Origin: JAWOLE01 sp035263845
Lineage (GTDB): Bacteria; Acidobacteriota; Thermoanaerobaculia; UBA5066; Gp7-AA6
Reading direction: 5' to 3'
Assembly (NCBI GenBank): GCA_035263845.1
Contig: DATFQY010000071.1
Coordinates: 1-25,300 of the forward strand
DNA: 25,300 nucleotides
Shown here: positions 1 to 8,600 of the stretch, piece after piece
How positions within the stretch are numbered: the first letter of the stretch is position 1
How the letters are laid out: the number at the start of each line of letters is the position of its first letter
The notes under the pieces: generated by a model
What the model was told of the DNA's origin: nothing
The model's database searches: none
Seen by the model: the letters and a program-made list of their open reading frames with translations, nothing else
Made by a program: the position numbers and the translations under genes

Positions 1-2
1 CG

Positions 3-2426
3 CCGCCCGCGCCGGTCGCCGCGAAAGCGGCAGGGCTCACCACCTCGGCGCCCGCGCCGCTTCACGCCGTCGCGGTCCTTCCCTTCGCCGACCAGACCGG
101 CGACCCGGCTCTCTCCTGGACCGGGCACGGAGTCGCCGAGATGCTCGCGGCCAGCCTCTCGGAGAGCCGCAACCTCCGGGTGCTCGAGTCCTCGCGCGTC
201 GAGCGCAGCGTGCGCGACCTCCGGATCGCCCCCGGGCCTCTCGAGTCGGAAGCCGGAAAACAGCTCGCGGATCTCTGGAGCGTGGACACGCTGGTCGCGG
301 GCGCCGTCCGCAAGGCCGGTCCCCGCGTCCGCCTCGATGTCTCCGTGCTCCAGTTCCCGCGCGCGGGCCCCGCGGCGGCGCAGACGCTTTCGGCCGAGGG
401 AGCGGGCGAGGACGACCTCTTCCAGGCAGCGGGGTCGCTTTCCGGGGAGCTGCGCCGGCGGCTGGGGGCCGCGTCTCCCGCGGTCAACGCCTCGGGCCCG
501 CGCACAGCCTCGCTCGCCGCGGAGAAGGCATACGAGGAGGGAAGGTCGCTCCTCGCGCGGGGCGACGACCTCGCGGCGGCGCCCGCCTTCGAGCGCGCGG
601 TCGCGGAGGACCCGAAGTTCGCGGCCGCCCTGGAGAAGCTCGCCCAGACCTACCAGGACCTGGGGCGGCACGAGAAGGCGGTCGAAGCGGCCGTCAGGGC
701 GCTCGCGGCTGCGGGCACGCGGGACACGCTCCTCTCGCGCCGCATCCAGGCCCGCGTCGCCCTCTTGAACGGCAAGCCGGCCGACGCCGAGGCCCTCTTC
801 CGCCAGCTCCTCGAGCTCTACCCCAACTCCAGCGAGGCACGCCTCGATCTCGCGAGCGCGCAGGCGGCGCAGGGCCATCACGCGGACGCCGTGGCGACTC
901 TGAAGAAGCTCGTCGAGTCCGATCCGAACGACGCCCAGGCGTGGCTGCTGCTGGGCCGAAACGCGATCCTCATGGGAGACACGGCTAGGGCGGTCCAGGA
1001 CTACCTCGTGCGCGCGCTGGCGCTCCAGAGCCAGATCCGCAACGAGAAGGGGAAGGCCGACGTCTACGTGGCGACCGCCGGCGCGTACCAGCGCATGGGC
1101 GACTACCCGAGAGCGCTGGAGAACTACGCCGCCGCGTGGAAGATCCAGACCGCGCTCTCCGACGAGAAGGGCCTTGCGACGACGCTGCGCAACCGCTCGC
1201 TCGTCTACCAGTTCCAGGGAAGGATCCGGGAGGCGGAGGCGGACCTGCAGTCCGCGCGCGCCCTCTTCGAGAAGCTCGGAGACCGCTCGGGAGTGGCGGA
1301 CGCCTGGAACGCGTCGGGCGTCCTCGAGGAGTCCCGGGGCGCGTACCCCAAGGCCCTCGAGGCGTACCAAAGCTCGCTCAAGCTTCGCCGCGAGCTCGGC
1401 AACGAGCGGCTCCTGGCGCAGAGCTACGACAACGTCGGCTACATCTACTTCCTGCAGGGCGAGTACGACAACGCGCTCGTCTACTGGCAACAGGCGCTGG
1501 ACCTGCGCCGGAAGATCTCGCACAAGAGCGGCGTCGTTCTGTCGGTCCTCAACATGGGCTTTCTCCAGACCGCGCAGGGCCGCTGGGACGACGCGGTCAA
1601 GTCCTTCGCCGAGAGCCTCGAGAAGAGCCGGGAGACTGACCAGAAAGACGCGACCGCGATCTCGCTCGGAAACCTCGGGATCCTGCACCAGCTCCGCGGC
1701 CGCTTCGCGGCGGCGATCTCCTCCTACGACGAGGCGCTCGCGGTCGCGAAGGGGATGCAATACCAGGCGGCCTCGATCGAATTCACGCTCAAGAAGGCCG
1801 CGCTGCTCGCCGAGGTCGGGCGGACCGACGCCGCCGCGGCGCTGCTGGGCGAGGCGGAGAAGTGGGTCACGCAGACCGGCAACGACGAGCAGAAGTCGGA
1901 CCTCGAGGTGCTGCGGGGCGACATCGCCCTGGAGCGCGGGGACCGGGCGGCGGCTCGGGCGGCCTACGAGAGGGCGATCCCGCTGGCGCGCAAGAGCGGC
2001 AGCCGGATCTCGCTGCTTCGGGCGAGGCTCGCCGCGGCGCGGGCGGCGTCGGAGGGACCGGACCGGGCGCGGCAGCTCTCCGCGATCCTCGCGGAGGCGG
2101 AGTCGCTCGGCCACCGGGAGCTCACGCTCGAATCCTCCGAGGCGCTCGCCGAGGCCGAGGTCGCCGGGCGCCGGTTCACGGACGCGGATCGCCTGCTCCA
2201 GAAGGCGATCGCCGCGGCGCAGACCTCCAGCTGGAACGAAGGGCTGTATCGCCTCCACGCGCTTCGCGGCAAGGCGCTCGAAGGGGCGCGCAATCGCTCC
2301 GAGGCTTCGGCGGAGCTCCGCCGCGCCGCCGAAGAGGCCGCGAAGCTGCGAGAAAATGTCCCCGCCGAAATGCGCCCGTCTTTCGACGCCCTGCCCTTCG
2401 TCAAGGAAGTCGGGTCGCCTCGATGA
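3..2426 (+). CDS. TolB-like/TPR-repeat protein, 5' partial
   Basis: The reading frame is open from the window edge (codon phase starts at base 3), so the true N-terminus lies outside; about 807 residues are visible. After a Pro/Ala-rich linker comes an alpha/beta segment beginning HAVAVLPFADQTGDP (residues about 20-140), which resembles the TolB/FlgO/CsgG-like N-terminal fold that assembles regulatory TPR proteins. From about residue 165 to the end it is TPR or TPR-like helical hairpins, with clear units such as GDYPRALENYAAAWKIQ and GEYDNALVYWQQALDLRR; the middle spacing is like kinesin-light-chain TPRs. The first in-window ATG (141) falls inside the TolB-like fold, so it is probably not the start. 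In Acidobacteriota such proteins often carry an N-terminal Ser/Thr kinase or winged-helix DNA-binding domain, which cannot be seen here. Its stop overlaps the kinase start (ATGA), suggesting it serves as the sensory or scaffold partner of that kinase (inference). Confidence 0.85.
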   Translation, partial: PPAPVAAKAAGLTTSAPAPLHAVAVLPFADQTGDPALSWTGHGVAEMLAASLSESRNLRVLESSRVERSVRDLRIAPGPLESEAGKQLADLWSVDTLVAGAVRKAGPRVRLDVSVLQFPRAGPAAAQTLSAEGAGEDDLFQAAGSLSGELRRRLGAASPAVNASGPRTASLAAEKAYEEGRSLLARGDDLAAAPAFERAVAEDPKFAAALEKLAQTYQDLGRHEKAVEAAVRALAAAGTRDTLLSRRIQARVALLNGKPADAEALFRQLLELYPNSSEARLDLASAQAAQGHHADAVATLKKLVESDPNDAQAWLLLGRNAILMGDTARAVQDYLVRALALQSQIRNEKGKADVYVATAGAYQRMGDYPRALENYAAAWKIQTALSDEKGLATTLRNRSLVYQFQGRIREAEADLQSARALFEKLGDRSGVADAWNASGVLEESRGAYPKALEAYQSSLKLRRELGNERLLAQSYDNVGYIYFLQGEYDNALVYWQQALDLRRKISHKSGVVLSVLNMGFLQTAQGRWDDAVKSFAESLEKSRETDQKDATAISLGNLGILHQLRGRFAAAISSYDEALAVAKGMQYQAASIEFTLKKAALLAEVGRTDAAAALLGEAEKWVTQTGNDEQKSDLEVLRGDIALERGDRAAARAAYERAIPLARKSGSRISLLRARLAAARAASEGPDRARQLSAILAEAESLGHRELTLESSEALAEAEVAGRRFTDADRLLQKAIAAAQTSSWNEGLYRLHALRGKALEGARNRSEASAELRRAAEEAAKLRENVPAEMRPSFDALPFVKEVGSPR

Positions 2427-3175
2427 CCGATCGCACCCGCGAGATCTCCGAGCAGGTCGCCCGCATCACGGCGGAGAACGCCCGCCTGCTCGACCGGCTG
2501 ATCGAGACCGAGAGGCGCTTTCGCCGGATCTCGCGCGGCGTCCTACGCGTCCAGGAGGAGGAGCGGGCGAAGATCTCTCGCGACCTCCACGACGGCATCG
2601 GCCAGTCGCTGACCGCGCTGAAGATCCAGCTCGAGCTGATGGAGCAGGAGGCGGGGAAGGCCCAGGAGAAGCTGGCGCCGCGGATCGGCGCCGTTCGGGA
2701 GCTCGCCGAGTCCTGCCTTGCCGAGGTGCGAGAGATGGCCCGGCTGCTTCGGCCGCAGATGCTCGACGACCTCGGGCTCGAGCCGACGCTTCGCTGGCTC
2801 GCGCGCACGGTCGAGGAGCGGACCGGGGTCGCGGTGGCCCTCGAGGTCTCCGTCGGCGACTCGGTGGACCCGGACGCGGAGACGCTCGTGTTTCGCCTCG
2901 TCCAGGAGGCGCTGAACAACGTCGTCAAGCACGCCGGCGTGCGGGAGGCGCGCGTCCGGGTGAGGGCGACGCCCGGGAGTATTCTGCTGACCGTGGCGGA
3001 CGAGGGATCGGGGTTCGACGCGGCCGCGGTGCTCGCCGGGACCGAGGAAGAGAAGGGGTTCGGCGTGCGGGCGATGCGCGACCGGGTGCAGTCCTTCAAC
3101 GGGCGGTTCCAGATCGAGTCTTCCGGGAAGGGGACCGTGCTGGAGGCGGAGATCCCGCTGGAAGGGCGCGAGTGA
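2423..3175 (+). CDS. Soluble NarL-type sensor histidine kinase (HisKA_3)
   Basis: This 250-residue kinase starts at the ATG overlapping the TPR protein's stop. Residues 1-50 form a charged coiled coil with no membrane segment and no sensor domain. The HisKA_3 dimerisation/phosphoacceptor motif is RDLHDGIGQSL with His56. The HATPase_c domain follows: N-box LVQEALNNVVKHAG (about 159-172), a G1-like DEGSGFD and a G2-like GFGVRAMRDRV. The family autophosphorylates on His and passes phosphate to a NarL/LuxR-type regulator; the next gene encodes one. Because it has no input domain of its own, the signal probably comes from the coupled TPR protein. TPR domains fused directly to such kinases are known elsewhere, and this looks like the split form (inference). 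A longer open frame upstream is only read-through across the TPR gene in another frame. Confidence 0.93.
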   Translation: MTDRTREISEQVARITAENARLLDRLIETERRFRRISRGVLRVQEEERAKISRDLHDGIGQSLTALKIQLELMEQEAGKAQEKLAPRIGAVRELAESCLAEVREMARLLRPQMLDDLGLEPTLRWLARTVEERTGVAVALEVSVGDSVDPDAETLVFRLVQEALNNVVKHAGVREARVRVRATPGSILLTVADEGSGFDAAAVLAGTEEEKGFGVRAMRDRVQSFNGRFQIESSGKGTVLEAEIPLEGRE

Positions 3176-3816
3176 AGATCCGGGTCCTCGTGGCCGACGA
3201 CCACACGATCGTTCGGCAGGGGCTCGTCGGGATCCTCAAGGCGAGCGAGGAGATCGAGGTGGTCGGCGAGGCGGCCGACGGGCACGAGGCCGTCGAGAAG
3301 GCGGGGAAGTTGAGGCCCGAGGTCGTCGTCGTGGACGTCAGCATGCCGCGCCTCTCGGGGCTGGAGGCCGCGCGGCGGATCCACGAGGCGCTTCCGGCGA
3401 CGCGCATCCTTGTCCTGACGATGCACGACGACGAGGAGTACATCCTGAAGATGGTTCGGGCGGGGGTCTCCGGATACCTCCTTAAGGAGGGAGCCGCGTC
3501 GGAGCTGATCGCGGGAATCAAGGCCCTCCGGGCGGGCAAAACCTACTTCGGGCCCCACGCGGCGCGCGCCCTGGCCGACGCCTTCGCGCGGGACCGCCCG
3601 GCCGAGCCCGCGGACCCCTACGAGCGGCTGACCGACCGCGAACGCGAGGTCTTCCAGCTCGTCATCGAGGGAAAGACCAACACGGAAATCGCCACGGTCC
3701 TCTTCATCAGCCCCAAGACGGTGGACAACCACCGCACCCGCCTGATGGAGAAGTTAAACGTCCACTCCACCGCCGAGCTCGTCCGCTACGCCGCCCGCCA
3801 CAAACTCCTGAGCTAA
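3172..3816 (+). CDS. NarL/FixJ-family response regulator with LuxR-type HTH
   Basis: This 214-residue regulator starts at a GTG whose GTGA overlaps the kinase stop; a purine-rich GAAGGG lies just upstream. The receiver domain (about 3-120) has acidic pocket residues Asp9/Asp10, phosphoacceptor Asp55 in VVVVDVSMP, Thr83 in LVLTMHDDEEY and Lys105 in SGYLLKE. The C-terminal LuxR/GerE HTH begins at LTDREREVFQLVIEGKTN and contains ISPKTVDNHRTRLMEKL, the usual recognition-helix region. It should be phosphorylated by the upstream kinase and then bind DNA as a dimer; its targets cannot be deduced here. A receiver-only protein at 19696-20199 is strikingly similar around the phosphorylation site. Confidence 0.95.
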   Translation: MKIRVLVADDHTIVRQGLVGILKASEEIEVVGEAADGHEAVEKAGKLRPEVVVVDVSMPRLSGLEAARRIHEALPATRILVLTMHDDEEYILKMVRAGVSGYLLKEGAASELIAGIKALRAGKTYFGPHAARALADAFARDRPAEPADPYERLTDREREVFQLVIEGKTNTEIATVLFISPKTVDNHRTRLMEKLNVHSTAELVRYAARHKLLS

Positions 3817-3836
3817 TTCAACAAGGCACAACCGGC

Positions 3837-3856
3837 GGGAGGGGCAAGCCCCTCCC
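3837..3856. repeat. 20-bp perfect palindrome after the TPR-HK-RR operon
   Basis: GGGAGGGGC and GCCCCTCCC form 9-bp arms around AA, 20 bases downstream of the regulator stop. There is no following T-run, so it is not a classical rho-independent terminator. It may stabilise the mRNA 3' end or belong to a dispersed palindrome family. Confidence 0.55.
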
Positions 3857-3884
3857 CTACGGCTCCGCCGCTGCGCGGCCCTCC

Positions 3885-4178
3885 TTGCCTCATTGCGAGG
3901 CGTTGCAGCAGGCCGTGGTGGACCGGCAGTGGCTGGCCGTGGACAGCGGCGCGACCTCGGGCGCCTTCGACAACACGATCTTCCTCTCGTTCCACACGAC
4001 GGCCCTCGGCATCACGATCGACGTGGGCCTGGCGACCGGGTTCGGGGCGCCCATCGACGGCAAGACCCTCTACAGCGTCACGGCGTGGACCTTCGGCCGC
4101 GCCGACACCTACGACGACCTCTACTTCGACGTGGACTCGACGGAGGCCTTCGACTACACGCTCTTCTCGGCGCGCTAG
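3885..4178 (+). pseudogene. Remnant of a secreted Asp-box (sialidase-like) protein
   Basis: A 97-codon open frame (TTG at 3885; no ribosome binding site) has near-complete GC at third positions from about base 3915 onward, which argues that it is or was coding. The segment beginning DRQWLAVDSGATSG and running through NTIFLSFHTTALGITID is typical of one blade of secreted BNR/Asp-box proteins, but signal peptide, earlier blades and start are all missing. The remaining C-terminus ending DYTLFSAR is not recognised. I read it as the 3' end of a gene whose front was lost by rearrangement next to the palindromes at 3837-3901. Its TAG stop overlaps the sthA-like TAG stop on the other strand through the shared CTAG. 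A short functional peptide is possible but less likely. Confidence 0.4.
3887..3901. repeat. Short inverted repeat containing CCTCATT (site A)
   Basis: GCCTC and GAGGC flank ATTGC. The CCTCATT core recurs in three other intergenic regions of this window (14761-14780, 19668-19689, 24092-24111). It lies at the very 5' edge of the sialidase-like remnant. Confidence 0.4.
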
Positions 4179-5611
4179 CCGCCGGTCGCGGACTGGGACC
4201 GGGCGGACGTCTCGACCTGCGAGGCGCCCACCCGGTTCAGCCCGTCGAGCGCGGCGACCTTGTACGCCTCGGCCAGCGTCGGGTAGTTGAAGACGGTGTC
4301 CCGGAAGTACTCGAGCGTCGCCTCGAGCGAGATCACTGCCTGCCCGATGTGGATCAGCTCGCTCGCCTGGTCGCCGAAGACATGGACGCCGAGGACCCGC
4401 AGGCTCTTCGGGTCGAAGAGGATCTTCAGCAGCCCCGAGTCGGCGCCCAGCATCTGGCCCTTGGCGAGCTCCTCGTAGCGGGCTCGCCCGACCTCGTAGG
4501 GCGTCTTCGACTTGGTCAGCTCCTCTTCCGTCTGGCCGACGACGGAGATCTCGGGGACCGTATAGATGCCGTAGGGAAGGAGAGGCTTGCTGCTGGTGTC
4601 CCGCACCCCGAACATGTGGTGGCTCGCGATGCGCCCCTGCTCCATGGAGGTCGAGGCGAGCGCGGGGAACCCGATGACATCCCCTGCCGCGTAGATGTGC
4701 GGCACGGCGGTCTGGTAGTGCTCGTTGACGGCGAGGCGCCCGCGCGCGTCGGCAGCGAGCCCCGCTCCCGGCAGGTTCAGAAGGTCCCCGTTCGCCTGGC
4801 GACCGACGGTGTAGAGCAGGGCCTCGGCATGGATCCGCTTTCCGCTCTCAAGGCACGCGACGACCCGGTTTTCCCCTTCCTTCTCGACGGATGCGAGGGT
4901 CTCGCCGAGCCGGAACGTCACCCCGTTCTGCCGGAGGTAGTAGACGAGGGCGTCCACGATCTCCCGGTCCACGAAGTCCAGGATCGTGTCGCGTTGCTCG
5001 ATGACCGTGACGCGAGTGCCCAGCGCCGCGGCCATCGAGGCATACTCGAGGCCGATGACGCCCGCTCCCACGACCAGGACCTCCCGGTGCAGCCGGTCCA
5101 TGTTCGAGATCTGGTCGGAGTCCACGATCATGCGGCCGTCCAGCGGCACCTTCGGGTTGTGGGCAGGCCTCGACCCGCACGCGATCAGGATGAAGTCCGC
5201 GCCAACGCGGCGGGTCCCGCCCTGTCCCTCGATCTCCAGCGTGTGCGGATCGGCGAAACGCGCCGTCCCCTCCAGGATCGCGATGCCGTTGCGCCGGAGC
5301 TGCGCGCGCACGACCTCTTCCTGCCGGTCTTTCACGGACTTGACCCGGAAGGCGAGGTCCGTCACGGTGATCTCTTCCTTGATCGCATAGTTGCGGCCGT
5401 AGAAGGTCCGCTGTCGAAAGCCGGTCAGGTAGAGGATCGCCTCGCGGAGGGTCTTGGACGGGATCGTCCCGGTCTGAAGCGAGACGCCCCCCAGTTGGCG
5501 GGGGCGGTCCACCACGGCTACTCGCTTTCCGATCTTGGCGGCGGCGACCGCCGCCTTCTGGCCGGCGGGCCCCGACCCGATGACGGCGAGGTCGAACCTG
5601 GTCGCGTCCAT
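4175..5611 (-). CDS. sthA: Soluble pyridine nucleotide transhydrogenase (SthA-like flavoprotein)
   Basis: This 478-residue class-I flavoprotein disulfide reductase fold starts with the FAD-binding motif VIGSGPAGQKAA (residues 10-21). A second nucleotide-binding motif is VVGAGVIGLEYASM, and the C-terminal dimer domain contains FNYPTLAEAYKVAALDGLNR. The region that holds the CxxxxC redox disulfide in dihydrolipoamide dehydrogenase reads GGVSLQTGTIPSK (41-53) and has no cysteine. That, plus GTIPSK and IACGSRP, matches soluble transhydrogenases (SthA/UdhA), which move hydride between NADPH and NAD+. ATG 5617 overlaps the pump stop (ATGA), but ATG 5611 sits 6 nt after GGAGGG and is the better start. 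It is the last cistron of the efflux operon, so redox balancing during export or stress is an inference. Confidence 0.8.
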   Translation of the reverse strand: MDATRFDLAVIGSGPAGQKAAVAAAKIGKRVAVVDRPRQLGGVSLQTGTIPSKTLREAILYLTGFRQRTFYGRNYAIKEEITVTDLAFRVKSVKDRQEEVVRAQLRRNGIAILEGTARFADPHTLEIEGQGGTRRVGADFILIACGSRPAHNPKVPLDGRMIVDSDQISNMDRLHREVLVVGAGVIGLEYASMAAALGTRVTVIEQRDTILDFVDREIVDALVYYLRQNGVTFRLGETLASVEKEGENRVVACLESGKRIHAEALLYTVGRQANGDLLNLPGAGLAADARGRLAVNEHYQTAVPHIYAAGDVIGFPALASTSMEQGRIASHHMFGVRDTSSKPLLPYGIYTVPEISVVGQTEEELTKSKTPYEVGRARYEELAKGQMLGADSGLLKILFDPKSLRVLGVHVFGDQASELIHIGQAVISLEATLEYFRDTVFNYPTLAEAYKVAALDGLNRVGASQVETSARSQSATGG

Positions 5612-5623
5612 GGTCATCCCTCC
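5612..5623 (-). promoter_or_regulatory. Shine-Dalgarno deciding the sthA-like start
   Basis: On the minus strand GGAGGG (5623-5618) is followed by ATGACC and then ATG 5611. Spacing is 0 nt to ATG 5617 but 6 nt to ATG 5611, favouring the second. The site lies inside the last codons of the permease gene, so translation is coupled. Confidence 0.6.
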
Positions 5624-8600
5624 ACTCCGAGGGGCGGCAGAGCCGGCGCGCCCTTGCTGGCGCCGGCGGCCTCCGGTTTCGCGGCTTCCCACTTCACGAT
5701 CTTCAAGTCTTTCACGAAGATCGCGTAGATGACCGGCACGAGCAGCAGGGTCACGACGGTGGCAATCGTCAGCCCGCCGATCTGCGCGTAGCACATCGGC
5801 TCCCAGAGCGGGCCGCCGTGCGCCGCGAGGGGGAAGAGGGCGATGACCGTCGCGCCCACGGTGATCAGGACCGGCCGCAGGCGCATGATCCCCGCGTCCA
5901 GGAGCGCCTGCTCGAGGGGCTCGCCCTCCGCGTGCTTCTCCTCGATGAAGTCGAAGAGCACGATGACGTGCGAGACGATCACGCCGATCAGGCTGGCGAC
6001 CCCCATGAACGCCATGAAGCCGAACGGCATCTTCATGATCCAGAGGGCCGCGAAGGCGCCGATGAACCCGAACGGGATGGCCGCGAAGACAATGAACGGC
6101 TTGACGGCGTTCTTGAACTGAATGACGAGCGCCAGGAAGATCATCGCCACCGACATCATCATCACGCGCAGCAGGTTCTTGAAGCTCTTGGTCTTCTCCT
6201 TGTGCTCGCCGGCGATCTCCAGCGTGTATCCGGGCGGCATCGACTTCTCGAACTCGTGGATCGCGGGCATGGCCTTCTTCAGGACCTCGGCCGGCAGGAA
6301 CCCCTCGTGTGAGAACGCCGAGACCGTAACGGTGCGGAAGTGGTTTCGCCGCCACATCTTCTCGGTCTTCAGCCCGTAGGAGATCGAGGAGACGGACCCC
6401 AGCGGCACCTTCGACGTTCCGTTGTGCGAGTAGACGTAGAGGTCCGCGAGGTCCGACAGCTCCGCCCGCTCCTCCATTCGAAGGCGCGCCACGATCGGGA
6501 TCTTCTTGTCCCCTTCCCGCAGCGACCCGACGGAGACTCCGTTCAACCCTCCCGAGGAGGCCTGCGCGACGTCGAGGTTGGTCACCCCGGCGAGGTTGGC
6601 GCGGTCCGGATCGGTCGTGAGACGGACCGAGAAGCTCTCCGAGCCCCAGTCGTTGCGGACGCGGGCGGTCTCCGGCATCTCGCGCAGCGTCGTCTCCAGC
6701 CGCGCGGAGAGCGTCCTCAGCGTCGGAATGTCCTCGCCGCTGATCCGGATCTGGATCGGGATCCCGACGGCCGACCCGCTGTCGAGCTGCCGCACGTCGA
6801 TGCGGGCGCCGGGCACCCTCGAGGAGAGGGCCGCCTGGAGGGGCGCGATCAGGTGCCCGGTGTCGTGCTTGTCCCGGGTCTGGATCAGGACCTGCGCGTA
6901 GTTCAATTGGGACAGCTCCGGCGAGACCGAGAACCAGAACCGCGGGCCGCCGCCGCCGATGAACGAGGTCACCGACTCGAGGACCTCCTTCGGCTTGGCG
7001 TCCTTGCCCGCGTGCTCCCGGCCGTATTCCGCCGCGATCTCGTGGACGATTCTCTCGACCGAGTCCACCGCCTGCCGCGTCGCGATCAGCGGCGCGTCCT
7101 CCGGCAGCCAGACGTCGATGAAGGAGAGGTAGGACAGGTCCTTAGGGAAGAACTCCTCCTTGAGCCCCTTCGCCATCGTGAGCCCGCCGACCAGGAGCAC
7201 CAGGGCGCCCACCAGGACGCGCTTGCGGTGGTCGATCGCCCAGTTCCCGACGCGGTAGTAGAAGGAAGCGAAACCGCTCTTGCGCCGCTCCTCGATCGGC
7301 TTCTCCTTCGTCGGACGGAGGATGTAGTAGCCGAGCAGAGGGATGAACGTCATCGAGACGATCCGGGACGCCAGCAGCGAGCAGCCGATGACGATCGGCA
7401 GGCTCTTCATGAAGGCGCCGGTGTCGCCCGTCAGGGCCAGGAAGGGGAGGTAGGCCACGATGTTGGTGATCGTCGCGTAGAGGATCGCGGTGGCGAGCTT
7501 CAGGGGCCCGAGCCACGCCGCCGTGAGCCGGGGCGTGCCGAGGGCGAGCTCGCGCTTGATCGCGTCCCCCGCCACGACCGGGTCATCCACGAGAAGCCCC
7601 AGCGCGATGATGAGCGAGGCGATCGAGACCTGCTGCAGGTCGATGCCGAAGAGGTGGACCATGCCGAAGGTCATCGCGAGCGTGATCGGGATCGACAGCG
7701 CCATCAGGAGCGCCGAGCGCCACTCCCAGAACCCGACGAGCGACACGAGCACGACGAGGGCGATCGCCTCGTACAGGCTGTTCATGAAGAGGTGGATGTT
7801 CTCGGAGACCTGGAGAGGCTGGTCGGAGGTCCGCGCGTAGATCAGGTCCTCGGGCAGCCTCGCCTGGACGTCTTTCAGCGCGGCATCCACAGCCTTGCCG
7901 AGCTCGGCGATCTTCTGGCCCGACCGCATCTGGACGGCTAGCGTGATCGCGCGGGTCCGATGCCACTTTCCGTTCTTGTCCCGGTAGTTGTAGAAGTTCA
8001 GGAATCGCGCGGGCCCCTCATAGGCCCGGATCACTTCGGCGACGTCGCGCAGGTAAACGGGCGAGCCCGTCTGCGAGGTGGCCACGAGAAGCCCCCCGAT
8101 CTCCGACTCGCTCGTGAGCTCGCCCGTCGGGTCCACGGCCAGGTTCTTGCCGCCGACGGCGACGACGCCGCCCGGCGCCGTGATGTTGCGCGCCGCGAGG
8201 ATCGACGAGAGGTCCGTGTTCTGGAGGCCGTAGGCCGCCAGCCGGGTCTGGGAGTACTCGAGGTAGACGCGCTCGTCCAGCACGCCGGAACGCGTGACGC
8301 GGGCGACCTGGGGAACCCCCTGGAGCGTCCGGGTGATCAGGTCGGTGAAGTCGTCGAGCTCGCGGTAGGTGTACTTATCGCCCGCGGACGCGGCGAGCAC
8401 CTCCTCGGTTTTCGCGGGATCCCGGACGATCGATGCCCTCCAGGTGTCGGGGTGGATCTCGGCTCCCGGCACCTTGTCCAGGAAGAAGTTGTTGATCGCG
8501 CGCTGGAGCTCGGCATCGCTGGCGGAGGACTCCTCGTCGAGACCGCAGAACCCGGGCCCCTGGAGGACGCGCGCGTTCCTCGTGGCGCCGCCCTGCTGGA

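Noticed and set aside
1174..3171. Long plus-strand open frame rich in Arg and Ser before the response regulator
   Set aside because: It is out of frame with the TPR and kinase genes, has a shadow-type composition, and only the part from GTG 3172 is a real gene.
4175..5611. Dihydrolipoamide dehydrogenase or mercuric reductase
   Set aside because: The CxxxxC redox disulfide needed for both is absent; the sequence fits soluble transhydrogenase better.
3893..5728. 611-codon plus-strand open frame opposite sthA
   Set aside because: Composition (Arg/Asp/His/Val-rich) is that of an antisense shadow in GC-rich DNA, and the opposite strand encodes a well-conserved flavoprotein.
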